This document shows, in pieces, positions 1-7,450 of a stretch of DNA of 12,845 bases. Numbering within the stretch: position 1 is the stretch's first letter; each line of letters opens with the position of its first letter. This DNA comes from an uncultured Chlamydiae bacterium (GTDB lineage: Bacteria; Chlamydiota; Chlamydiia; Chlamydiales; SM23-39): NCBI GenBank assembly GCA_903864395.1, contig CAIPFQ010000218.1, forward strand, positions 1-12,845, given 5' to 3'. Made by a program: the position numbers and the translations under genes. Below the pieces are notes generated by a model. It ran no database searches and was not told the origin of the DNA. It worked only from the letters and a program-made list of their open reading frames with translations.

Positions 1-2
1 AA

Positions 3-455
3 TCAAAAATTGAAAAAATTTTTCCCAATCATAAAAACCCCATAAAGGATTTAATCCATTTAATTTTGGCAATCCCTGGGTCGAAAATTTTGACCCTATT
101 AACAGGGTCAGTTCCTTTTGTCATTGACGTTCATGAGGATGGCTCCTTTGGATATTTTGAGGGACAGCAGCTTTTATTTGAAGCAAAGCTGCACGAAGCT
201 CTTTCGGAAAGAGGCTCTTTGATGATACGCCAATTTCTTCCTATTAAACAGAAAACAATTGTTAAAGGGGGAAAAGTTCTTTGGATTCCAGAAAAAAATC
301 TGTACGGTGTTTTTCTCAATGAAGGGGTTTGGCATGGACTGAGCGGAGAAACTTTGCTTCAAATGTACTCGATCGATCCAAAAACAGGAGGATCTCTTCC
401 CGAAGAGGAAGGCGCCCACTATCGAGATTTCCCTCCAAAAAATACTCATGCTTAG
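3..455 (+). CDS. Unrecognised protein, C-terminal part (5' end outside window)
   Basis: The frame is open from the first bases of the window to the TAG at 453-455, giving about 150 residues. A TTG at 66 could serve as a start, but no Shine-Dalgarno motif lies at useful spacing before it (AAAGGA at 44-49 is about 16 nt away). The codons before it also read as ordinary protein (Lys/Ile-rich, no stop). I therefore treat this as the 3' end of a gene beginning to the left. The visible part is soluble-looking, with short beta-like segments (around VPFVIDVHEDGSFGYF and GKVLWIPEKNLYGVFL), a Gly-rich turn and a polar C-terminus ending PPKNTHA. There is no membrane segment or catalytic motif that I know. 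I do not recognise the family. If TTG 66 is the true start, the protein would be 129 aa. Confidence 0.6.
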   Translation, partial: SKIEKIFPNHKNPIKDLIHLILAIPGSKILTLLTGSVPFVIDVHEDGSFGYFEGQQLLFEAKLHEALSERGSLMIRQFLPIKQKTIVKGGKVLWIPEKNLYGVFLNEGVWHGLSGETLLQMYSIDPKTGGSLPEEEGAHYRDFPPKNTHA

Positions 456-563
456 CTTATAATGCGAGTGTGTTTCAAAGTAGGGTCATTGCTGTCAACA
501 TCTACAAATAAAGCCCACGCCTTATACCAAATCAGCAGTAGGGAAGAGGCGCACAATCTCCTA

Positions 564-574
564 TTTTCGACCAT
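564..574 (+). repeat. TTTTCGACCAT repeat, copy 1
   Basis: An 11-base TTTTCGACCAT identical to the core of copy 3. It is followed by GG rather than AG and lacks the TTTAC prefix shared by copies 2 and 3. It lies about 200 bp upstream of the ATPase start codon. Confidence 0.5.
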
Positions 575-591
575 GGATCGACATTTTTATA

Positions 592-608
592 TTTACTTTT
601 TGACCACA
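592..608 (+). repeat. TTTACTTTTYGACCAYA repeat, copy 2
   Basis: Reads TTTACTTTTTGACCACA. It matches copy 3 at 15 of 17 positions. The two differences are transitions (T for C before GACC, C for T near the end). Confidence 0.55.
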
Positions 609-675
609 ACAAAATGGTTTACCCTTGTATTTTAAGTAAAAATCATAAAAATCCAATAGCTTTTTCAGCCGAACT

Positions 676-715
676 TTATAATTAAAGCATTGCATTTCAA
701 TAGCTTGAATTATAA
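676..715. repeat. 40-base near-perfect inverted repeat (hairpin)
   Basis: Arms TTATAATT (676-683) and AATTATAA (708-715) match perfectly. After an A/G mismatch, AAGC (685-688) pairs with GCTT (703-706). After a one-base bulge (A702), ATTG (689-692) pairs with CAAT (698-701). A five-base loop, CATTT, closes it. That is 16 pairs in a 40-base element ending one base before the proposed -35 box. The downstream bases are T-rich (CTTTACTTTT), so it could also act as an AT-rich terminator for transcription arriving from the left. An operator or a relic of a small palindromic repeat are alternatives. Confidence 0.55.
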
Positions 716-716
716 C

Positions 717-733
717 TTTACTTTTCGACCATA
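717..733 (+). repeat. TTTACTTTTYGACCAYA repeat, copy 3
   Basis: Reads TTTACTTTTCGACCATA. It contains the proposed -35 element of the ATPase gene (717-722) and most of the spacer, so a protein bound here would block RNA polymerase. This placement makes it a candidate operator. That is inference from position only. Confidence 0.5.
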
Positions 734-746
734 GGTTTGTTATACT
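717..746 (+). promoter_or_regulatory. Sigma70-type promoter for the AAA_14 ATPase gene
   Basis: TTTACT at 717-722 (4 of 6 to TTGACA) and TATACT at 741-746 (5 of 6 to TATAAT) are separated by 18 bases. They would start transcription about 20 bases before the ATG at 772. The -35 box lies inside repeat copy 3 and directly after the inverted repeat. Confidence 0.5.
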
Positions 747-771
747 AGGTTTGGACACAAGAGAGGATTCG

Positions 772-2109
772 ATGTTTAAAAGAACGGTCGATTGGCATCT
801 AACCCAATGGAAATCAGACAAAAACAGAAAACCCCTTTTGATTCGGGGGGCCAGGCAGGTCGGAAAAACCCACGCTATTAGAAATTTTGGAAAACAGTTT
901 GATCAGGTTGTGGAAATTAATTTTGAACTAACCCAAGAAGCTCGAAGTATCTTTGAAAAGGACCTGCATCCAGAAAGAATCCTTAGAGATTTAAGTTTCT
1001 TTACGGACCAACGCATCGAGCCTGGAAGAACACTTCTTTTTTTCGACGAAATCCAAGAGGCTCCCAAAGCTATTTTGGCTCTTCGTTATTTTTTTGAAAT
1101 AATGCCCGCACTGCATGTCATCGCGGCAGGCTCCCTGTTTGATTTTGCCTTGGAGAAAGTAGGCCTTCCTGTAGGAAGAGTTTCAAGCCTGTATATGTTT
1201 CCGCTTTCATTCGTGGAGTTTTTGGCCGCCTCTGGTCGGTCTTCCTTTGTGGAGGCGATCTTGGGGGGAGAATTATTTTCAGAAGCAATCCATCTTAAAT
1301 TAATCGATTTGGTTGGGGAATACCTTGCGATTGGAGGGATGCCAGAGGCTGTTGCAAAATGGATCGAGTCGAAAAATCCAAAAGAATGTTTTCAGGTGCA
1401 TCACAATCTCATCGCCGCCTATCGGCAAGATTTTGAAAAGTATGCGGAAAAACATCAAATTAAGTATGTAGACACCCTTTTTCGTCAAATTCCTCATTTC
1501 ATTGGAGGGCAATTTCAATATAAAAATATCCATGGAGAATACAGAAAACGGGAATTGGCACCATGCCTGGATCTGCTTTGCAAAGCCAATATAATCCATA
1601 AAATTCACCATAGCGCAGGCTCTGGCATCCCGATCGGCGCAGAGGTGAATTTGGAATGGTTTAAGATGATTCTCGTCGATGTAGCCCTCTCGCAAGCCCT
1701 TCTTGGGTTCGATCTTTCCACTTGGTTTTTACAGCCTGGCTCTGAATTTGTAAATCGAGGAACCATGGTTGAAGCGTTTATAGGTCAAGAATTGCTCGCC
1801 TATTCGCATCCTCTACGAGAACCCAACCTTTTCTTCTGGAAACGCACCGAAAAAAACAGCCTCGCCGAAATCGATTACTTGTATGAAAAAAATCAGATAT
1901 TGATTCCCATTGAAGTTAAAAGCGGTCATACGGGCACGCTTAAAAGTATGCATCTTTTTCTTGGGTCCCATCCAAAATCTCCTTATGGAATTCGCTTTTC
2001 CGCTCAAAATTATTCTCGCTTTGAAAAATTGGACTCCCGTCCTCTCTATGCAGTGGCCTCTCTTGTCCATGAAGATCAACGCCCGAGCATTCAAGCTCTC
2101 AAAGAATAA
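772..2109 (+). CDS. AAA_14/DUF4143-type ATPase
   Basis: A 445-aa ATPase of the widespread archaeal/bacterial family pairing an N-terminal AAA_14 domain with a C-terminal DUF4143 region. The cellular role of these proteins is poorly known, and they are common in accessory DNA. Visible motifs are Walker A GARQVGKT (residues 26-33), Walker B LLFFDEIQE (D92, E93), a sensor-like AAGS (118-121), and the family's PVGRV followed by YMFPLSFVEFL (about 133-151). Near the C-terminus a PD-(D/E)XK-like set is intact: D368 in AEIDYL and E381-x-K383 in IPIEVKSG. ATG 772 is chosen because AGAGGA (762-767) precedes it closely. An in-frame TTG at 751 lies where transcription should start. Length is usual for the family. 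The gene ends convergently with the helicase gene, overlapping it by 11 bp, and has its own promoter, so it is probably an independent accessory unit and not part of the operon. Confidence 0.88.
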   Translation: MFKRTVDWHLTQWKSDKNRKPLLIRGARQVGKTHAIRNFGKQFDQVVEINFELTQEARSIFEKDLHPERILRDLSFFTDQRIEPGRTLLFFDEIQEAPKAILALRYFFEIMPALHVIAAGSLFDFALEKVGLPVGRVSSLYMFPLSFVEFLAASGRSSFVEAILGGELFSEAIHLKLIDLVGEYLAIGGMPEAVAKWIESKNPKECFQVHHNLIAAYRQDFEKYAEKHQIKYVDTLFRQIPHFIGGQFQYKNIHGEYRKRELAPCLDLLCKANIIHKIHHSAGSGIPIGAEVNLEWFKMILVDVALSQALLGFDLSTWFLQPGSEFVNRGTMVEAFIGQELLAYSHPLREPNLFFWKRTEKNSLAEIDYLYEKNQILIPIEVKSGHTGTLKSMHLFLGSHPKSPYGIRFSAQNYSRFEKLDSRPLYAVASLVHEDQRPSIQALKE

Positions 2110-5100
2110 GGGGCTTGGAATTGGATCGATAAACGCTCTGAAAACAGGTGGAAGAAAAAATTTCAAAAGGCATTTGTGTGATGAGTTCTTTTTCTGTCTT
2201 TGGAAAGGCTTGAAAAAATAATACGCTGCCTACGAATATGAATTTTTTTCGCGCTCGAGTGATGGCCACGTTCAATCTTCGATACTCTTTCAAAAAAGGG
2301 CTGTGAATCATCTCTTTATCAGAAGTTGTCGCAGAAAAAATAACGATATCAAACTCCAATCCTTGGATCCTCTCAACCGTATCGACATGGGGCATTTTTA
2401 ATGCAAACGGCAAAGCTTTTTTCAAAGAAGAAAGAATCCTATTCCTTTGCAATCGATGAGGCGAAATAATCCCTATTTGCTCAGGCGCTATGGCGTAATC
2501 TTCCATAAGACGTTTTACGGCTTTTGTTATCCACTGCACCTCCTCTTCAGAAGACTGCTGAGACCCAATATGATCGATCTGAACAAGCACCATGGATTGA
2601 GAGGGATCAAAAACATCGTCGAAAGAATCTCCAAACAAAGGATAGTTTTGAAGGCTCAATTGCTGCTCTTTAGGAGCCACAACAGATTGCAGCTCATTAT
2701 CATACCATTGCTCACTAACAAATTTACAAAGATCTGCATTCATACGATAGGTTTCGTTCAATCGCAAGCGATTTCGTGTACTATATCTAGAAATCAGTTC
2801 TTGAAGAATGGAGCAAGGAAATAGGCGAGTATTCTCATAATTTCCCTTCAGTACAGGCGATAGTTGTTGCGTGTCTCCATAGAACAGGGTTTGTCCCTTT
2901 CCAAAAATTAAACTCAATAATGCGTAAGGAGTCAGTATTTGCGACGATTCATCAAATATCACCCAATCAAAAATTTGTGGGAAATTCTTATCCTTCAATA
3001 ATTGATAAAGGCCAAATCCTGTAGCCCCAAGAATTAGACAAGAACGATCAAAAAGCACATCAGAGCCTTTTAGCTGAGAGATTTTTAGCTTTGCTTCTTT
3101 CACCTCATCGAGGCGCCCATATTTCCACAGGGAAATATCGAAAACATTCGCTAGTGGGAGAGTTTTTGCGACCTTTCTAAGAATTTGATCGATTGCATGA
3201 TGCGTTTGCGCGGTGACTAGCATTTTTATTGGACGATTGAGAGATTGTGCATGAGCGACCAACGCCATCAATGTCCACACGAGCAAATGCGTCTTCCCTG
3301 TTCCAGGAGGGCCTTCAATCAATCCAATTTTTTCCCGAAAAGGGAGAGCTAGAGCCTGTTTTTGCAAAGAATTTAATCCTGCGGCAGAGGCTCTCGATGA
3401 ATACCATTGCTCCACCCAAGGCGTTGCGTCAGAGGCAAAACCCTTGGTCTGTCCCAAAAGCATTTGCATCACTTCGGGACAAAATTTCGAGTCTTTAAAC
3501 CGATGGAGCACTTTGATGATTTTTGGCGCATTCCAATCCGTTATATCCTCATCTAAAGCATAGAATTGATTTTTGCTAAAACTCACCTTTTGTGATAAAG
3601 AGCGCACCGAAAGAAGTCCTTGTTCTGGAGAGTAACTCTCGAGAACTATAGAATAGCCCTCTTGAATTTGTCCTACATTGATTGGAGATAATTTTAAAAA
3701 ATCTCCAACTCTAAATTTAGAGACGATTGAATTTCGTTCTATAGCAAATCGAAAGCTTTTTAAATACCCTCCACTGCCAAGAAAATTCATGGGACCAATG
3801 GCTCGAAATTGTTTAACTCTCTCCAGCAGAGGATTTTTTTGAAATTCTAATAGATCGGACACCCGATACTCCATCTCTCGGTGATACATTGCGAGATAAG
3901 AATGGATTAAAGAACTGGTGCCCTCTTCAAACGAAACCACCCGTTGACTTTTTAAATGAGAAAGACACCAGCTCCAAATTTGTCTACAAAGACCCAAAGA
4001 GGCCTCTGAAAAAGATTCTCTATGATACAAACTGAGAGGTTGTGCCTGACTTTGAACAAAACCCAAACAAACCCCTACTTGCATCGGTGTCATCTGTCCA
4101 TGAATAGGCCAAATAAAATGCGTTTGCAATACAGTCTGAATCGAGGTCCAACAGACATGTGTAGCCCATAGAGATCGCAAGGCTGTCGCATGAAATGTTT
4201 GTTGAAAACAATGCCAGTCTGTAGACTCATACACAAGAAAATGGGGATTTTTGCCTTGAGATATCGATTGTGCCCACTCTTTTTGCAATTGGCTCTCAAT
4301 CCTCTTTTGAAACTCTGTCTCACTGGAAAAATCTTGTGAATGAATCCAGACATCGCGAATCGATCCTCCATTTTCCCAACACTGCCATCGAACCCCTTCT
4401 GGGGCGTAATGGATGAAGTACCAATGCTTGGAGTTTTTTGGAAAATCATTCGATTCAATATTTCGTGAAACAATTTTTTGATCCTGTCCAATGGCGGAAA
4501 AAAGAGTCTCTTGATAACAGTAAGAAAAATAACGACAAGAGGTGCAAGAAGATTCTAAACGGTACTCCTGCACTGCAGAACTTCTTTCAGAATCTGTTTT
4601 CCATTGCGCTAAAAGGCGAGGCAGCCAAGATTGAAAGGGAGCCAACGTGAAAGAGGTTTTTTTAAATAGCTTATCTAGGCTCATGGAGCGATAGACAATT
4701 CCTCCCAAAAAGGAAATCTTTACTGGAAGAGAAAAAATTTCACTTTTTAAAAAATTTTCTAGCAAATAAGCATAGAAAGCGATTCTCCATTTTTGCGCAT
4801 AGCTGACCAATTGAGAAAATTTTACATCCCATACTTCTAAGCAAATATGAGAGCCTTGATGTTGGATATAAAGTAAATCTGGACTTCCACTCATCGTCTC
4901 ATCACTTTGTAGTGCAGCTTGTGCCAAGAAAAGAGGCCTTTGATCTAGGGCAACCATTTTCACAGCCTGTGACAAAGAAAATCCCGTTGTTTCAAAAAAG
5001 AGTCTCGTTTTGGTTTGCAGCTCTTCAACCACCTTCTTTTTAAAATAAACCCCCTGATCTCGTCGCAATTGATTTTCTCGATCCATCGCAAAAAATCGAG

Positions 5101-7450
5101 GATGCGTTTTTTCTTGAAATTCAAGATGTTGAAACCGAGCCCATCTTGGACATAACTTTTGCGTTACATAATTTTGAAATTGCGTTGCAGTCAATGAAGA
5201 ATGGCTTTGCTCTCTTTCTAAAGGAATCTCTGAGAAAGAAAGATGACCCCAAGATTTCTTTTCATCTTCTATTGACCAAGCCTTTCCCTTAAGTTCGATG
5301 GAATAGGCATCTTCTTTCTTGTCCTCATCCACAGAGGACCTAAGAGGGAGAGAGAGCCATTGCAATTTCGAAGAATAGAGTTGAAAATATTTTAAAACTC
5401 TGGGATCATAAAGACGCGAAGTCACCTCTTGCAACTGATATCTGTCTGGCAACCAATACATCCAACGATTCCAAGAAAACGCTCTTTTCAAGGAAGGAAG
5501 ATGAAGCGAGACCCATTCTTGAAACTGTTTCATCGTATGAGGGATCTTTAGGGATATCAATGAGATCCACTCATTACATTCAAGCCCTATCTCATCCGAA
5601 TGAATGGAAAACCCCTCTATTTTAGAGGAGTATTGCCTGTCAAGCAGTTGGTGAAGAATATAATTGGCCATCGACCCTAAGAACGTTTCATAGCGATACA
5701 ACCCATTGCCGAGTTGATGCACTCGAATCCCATTGGGCTGTTCAAGAGATTTTGCGATTTTTTCTCTTTCCTTTTCTAAAAGTCGCTGAGTGCGCTTGAG
5801 AAGCCCCTGCGGCAAGCTCTGATCTAAGAGGATATTTTTCATTTTTTGCGCCACTTCAAAAGGAGTCGGAGATCCAAACCCCACCCAAATTAATTCCTGC
5901 GTAGCACTCTCACGAGACTCTTCCACCCAGACCTCAAGGGCTGTCTTTTTTTCTTCAATAGAAAGAACTTTTAACACTTTTCCTGTAAATCGAACGAGCC
6001 CACCTATCTTTAACTGTCGCACGATCGATAGAGGGAGAACAGCGATTTTCTCATCCCCTAAAATGACATCATATTCTTCGTCTGTCGGTGGAAAATTACT
6101 CCAAATCAGTTTGTCTTTCAAAGCAGCAAAATAACGCCATCCCCCTTCGTATATTCCTGGCTGTTTTGTAGCTTTCAACCAATGATGAGCCGTCATGTGT
6201 TGAATCATACAAGGGATATCTTCTGATTTTTCTTTAAAAAGCAGTTTCAGGGAATCTTCTGATACTATTTTTTTCGCATAGAGACAAGAAATAATTTGCT
6301 GACACAGAACGCTATAGTTTTCTACACTGAAGCATTCTTCCACTTGGTGTTCTTTTGCCAATTCAAAAAAAGCCAAAAAGCGAATGAGCTGCATTCCTGC
6401 ATTTTGTCCACAGCAAACGCCCCAGAAATTTAGATATTTTTGGCGACGATTGCCGCGACCAATTCTCTGCAAAAATGCCATCGTAGAAGGAGGAGGCTCC
6501 ATCAGAACTACGCCATCGACATCTCCAATGTCGATCCCCAACTCCAACGTACTCGTGGCAACGCAAACCCCCATGCTTCCCTCTCTAAATGAAGCCTCGA
6601 CGAATTTTCTTTCTTGCGTCGATAAATTAGAGTAATGGATAAACACTCTCTGAGCAAAAACACCTTCTCGGTGCAAAAGCTCATAGAGAAATTCACATTT
6701 TTTGCGACTATTTGCAAAAACTAAAAGTTTTTTACAGTTTGATCGACGATACAAGTCATCAAAAAACAAGGAAAGTTCGCGCGATTCATCTTCAAGGCTC
6801 ACCCAACAAGGCTGTAGTTTTCTCGTCACAGATTGCTTATAGTAAAAAAGATTCTGACGCAAAGGGAAAACCCTCATCACCTCTTCTGCGTTGTTAATTG
6901 TCGCAGACAACGCAATCGTTTGCAGATCTCCCACAGATTGCATGGAGAGCCGACGATGCATATAAGAGAGTTGATAACCGCGATCGGAAGACAAAAATAC
7001 ATGCACCTCATCGATAATTATCATATGCACATGGCTTAAAAAATATTTATTCTCTAAATTATGACTCCCTAACATCACATCCAATGATTCTGGAGTCATA
7101 ATAAGAAGATGAGGTTTTGCATTGCGAAAGTGTTTTCCATCCCCCGTTCGTATTCCTGATTTCAAGCCCAGTTTTTCATAGATCGGATGAATCCTTCGAT
7201 GTATATCTAAAGCTAAGGCACGAGTGGGAACGATATAAATGATCGTAAAGGGATGCAAATGCGTCATCAGCTTTTCAGTCGCTGGGGCCAAAACAGCTTC
7301 TGTTTTTCCAGCGCCCGTACTTGCCTGTAAAATCACATCTTTTCCACTCAAAATGGGTTGAATCAAATTTTTTTGTGCAACTGTCAGAGAAGAAAAGCCA
7401 GAAAAAAAAGCGCGATACGTGTTAGGAAGCTGTTCTAGCGGGGAAGTCAA
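2099..7450 (-). CDS. Giant Lhr-like SF2 helicase / Cas4-like nuclease / Upf1-like SF1 helicase fusion
   Basis: A 1783-aa, apparently intact protein. Module 1 (about 1-400) is an Lhr-like SF2 helicase: Q-motif-like LTVAQ (22-26), Walker A STGAGKT (44-50), PTRALA (75-80), TPESLD (118-123), DEVH (147-150), SAT (182-184), LGIDIGDVD (304-312), QRIGRGNRR (328-336). It is followed by an Lhr-type beta-barrel-like stretch (about 458-512). Module 2 (about 760-980) is a Cas4/RecB-like PD-(D/E)XK nuclease of the TM0106 kind: C767, G800, D858 in SGSPDLL, E872 and D875-V-K877, and C969-x2-C972-x5-C978, so four cysteines suited to an Fe-S cluster. Module 3 (about 1355-1750) is a Upf1/Dna2-like SF1 helicase: GPPGTGKT (1380-1387), FDESSQ (1499-1504), GDTQQLSP (1525-1532), NETYRMN (1565-1571), RIQGLEFD (1694-1701), LNVAITRAR (1726-1734). 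TTG 7450 is the only usable start: a TGA lies 33 nt upstream in frame with no start codon between. It overlaps the previous gene's stop as TTGA, indicating coupled translation. Likely the effector of the operon, unwinding and cutting invading DNA (inference). It resembles BrxHI or SngC only in the N-terminal module. Confidence 0.93.
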   Translation of the reverse strand: MTSPLEQLPNTYRAFFSGFSSLTVAQKNLIQPILSGKDVILQASTGAGKTEAVLAPATEKLMTHLHPFTIIYIVPTRALALDIHRRIHPIYEKLGLKSGIRTGDGKHFRNAKPHLLIMTPESLDVMLGSHNLENKYFLSHVHMIIIDEVHVFLSSDRGYQLSYMHRRLSMQSVGDLQTIALSATINNAEEVMRVFPLRQNLFYYKQSVTRKLQPCWVSLEDESRELSLFFDDLYRRSNCKKLLVFANSRKKCEFLYELLHREGVFAQRVFIHYSNLSTQERKFVEASFREGSMGVCVATSTLELGIDIGDVDGVVLMEPPPSTMAFLQRIGRGNRRQKYLNFWGVCCGQNAGMQLIRFLAFFELAKEHQVEECFSVENYSVLCQQIISCLYAKKIVSEDSLKLLFKEKSEDIPCMIQHMTAHHWLKATKQPGIYEGGWRYFAALKDKLIWSNFPPTDEEYDVILGDEKIAVLPLSIVRQLKIGGLVRFTGKVLKVLSIEEKKTALEVWVEESRESATQELIWVGFGSPTPFEVAQKMKNILLDQSLPQGLLKRTQRLLEKEREKIAKSLEQPNGIRVHQLGNGLYRYETFLGSMANYILHQLLDRQYSSKIEGFSIHSDEIGLECNEWISLISLKIPHTMKQFQEWVSLHLPSLKRAFSWNRWMYWLPDRYQLQEVTSRLYDPRVLKYFQLYSSKLQWLSLPLRSSVDEDKKEDAYSIELKGKAWSIEDEKKSWGHLSFSEIPLEREQSHSSLTATQFQNYVTQKLCPRWARFQHLEFQEKTHPRFFAMDRENQLRRDQGVYFKKKVVEELQTKTRLFFETTGFSLSQAVKMVALDQRPLFLAQAALQSDETMSGSPDLLYIQHQGSHICLEVWDVKFSQLVSYAQKWRIAFYAYLLENFLKSEIFSLPVKISFLGGIVYRSMSLDKLFKKTSFTLAPFQSWLPRLLAQWKTDSERSSAVQEYRLESSCTSCRYFSYCYQETLFSAIGQDQKIVSRNIESNDFPKNSKHWYFIHYAPEGVRWQCWENGGSIRDVWIHSQDFSSETEFQKRIESQLQKEWAQSISQGKNPHFLVYESTDWHCFQQTFHATALRSLWATHVCWTSIQTVLQTHFIWPIHGQMTPMQVGVCLGFVQSQAQPLSLYHRESFSEASLGLCRQIWSWCLSHLKSQRVVSFEEGTSSLIHSYLAMYHREMEYRVSDLLEFQKNPLLERVKQFRAIGPMNFLGSGGYLKSFRFAIERNSIVSKFRVGDFLKLSPINVGQIQEGYSIVLESYSPEQGLLSVRSLSQKVSFSKNQFYALDEDITDWNAPKIIKVLHRFKDSKFCPEVMQMLLGQTKGFASDATPWVEQWYSSRASAAGLNSLQKQALALPFREKIGLIEGPPGTGKTHLLVWTLMALVAHAQSLNRPIKMLVTAQTHHAIDQILRKVAKTLPLANVFDISLWKYGRLDEVKEAKLKISQLKGSDVLFDRSCLILGATGFGLYQLLKDKNFPQIFDWVIFDESSQILTPYALLSLIFGKGQTLFYGDTQQLSPVLKGNYENTRLFPCSILQELISRYSTRNRLRLNETYRMNADLCKFVSEQWYDNELQSVVAPKEQQLSLQNYPLFGDSFDDVFDPSQSMVLVQIDHIGSQQSSEEEVQWITKAVKRLMEDYAIAPEQIGIISPHRLQRNRILSSLKKALPFALKMPHVDTVERIQGLEFDIVIFSATTSDKEMIHSPFLKEYRRLNVAITRARKKFIFVGSVLFFQAFPKTEKELITQMPFEIFSSTCFQSVYRSNSKPLIL

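Larger units (their letters stand above)
456..771. other. Gene-poor AT-rich region with repeats, dyad and promoter
   Basis: These 316 bases carry no convincing gene. A 57-codon frame from ATG 462 to TAA 635 has no ribosome binding site. A frame on the opposite strand overlaps the start of the ATPase gene. What is visible instead is three copies of a TTTTYGACCAY motif (564-574, within 592-608, within 717-733), a near-perfect inverted repeat at 676-715, a second CAATAGCTT direct repeat (654-662 and 698-706), and the promoter of the downstream ATPase gene. The repeats cluster next to that promoter, so regulation is the simplest reading. A decayed small mobile element is the alternative. Confidence 0.5.

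Noticed and set aside
462..635. 57-codon + strand frame starting at ATG 462
   Set aside because: No ribosome binding site precedes the ATG, the protein resembles nothing known to me, and the frame runs through two copies of the intergenic repeat.
456..771. Insertion sequence or prophage attachment site
   Set aside because: The direct repeats are imperfect, there is no transposase or integrase, and no tRNA end was found. Regulatory repeats explain the pattern as well.
561..821. 86-codon - strand open frame over the repeat region and the start of the ATPase gene
   Set aside because: It overlaps the promoter, ribosome binding site and first codons of a well-supported gene. It has low-complexity Lys/Phe/Tyr composition typical of translated AT-rich DNA.
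2085..2098. GAGC/GCTC dyad at the convergent gene ends as a terminator
   Set aside because: Only four base pairs with a six-base loop and no U-run on either strand.
4511..5173. CRISPR-associated cas4 locus
   Set aside because: The Cas4-like domain is internal to a helicase fusion, and there is no repeat-spacer array and no cas1/cas2 in the window.
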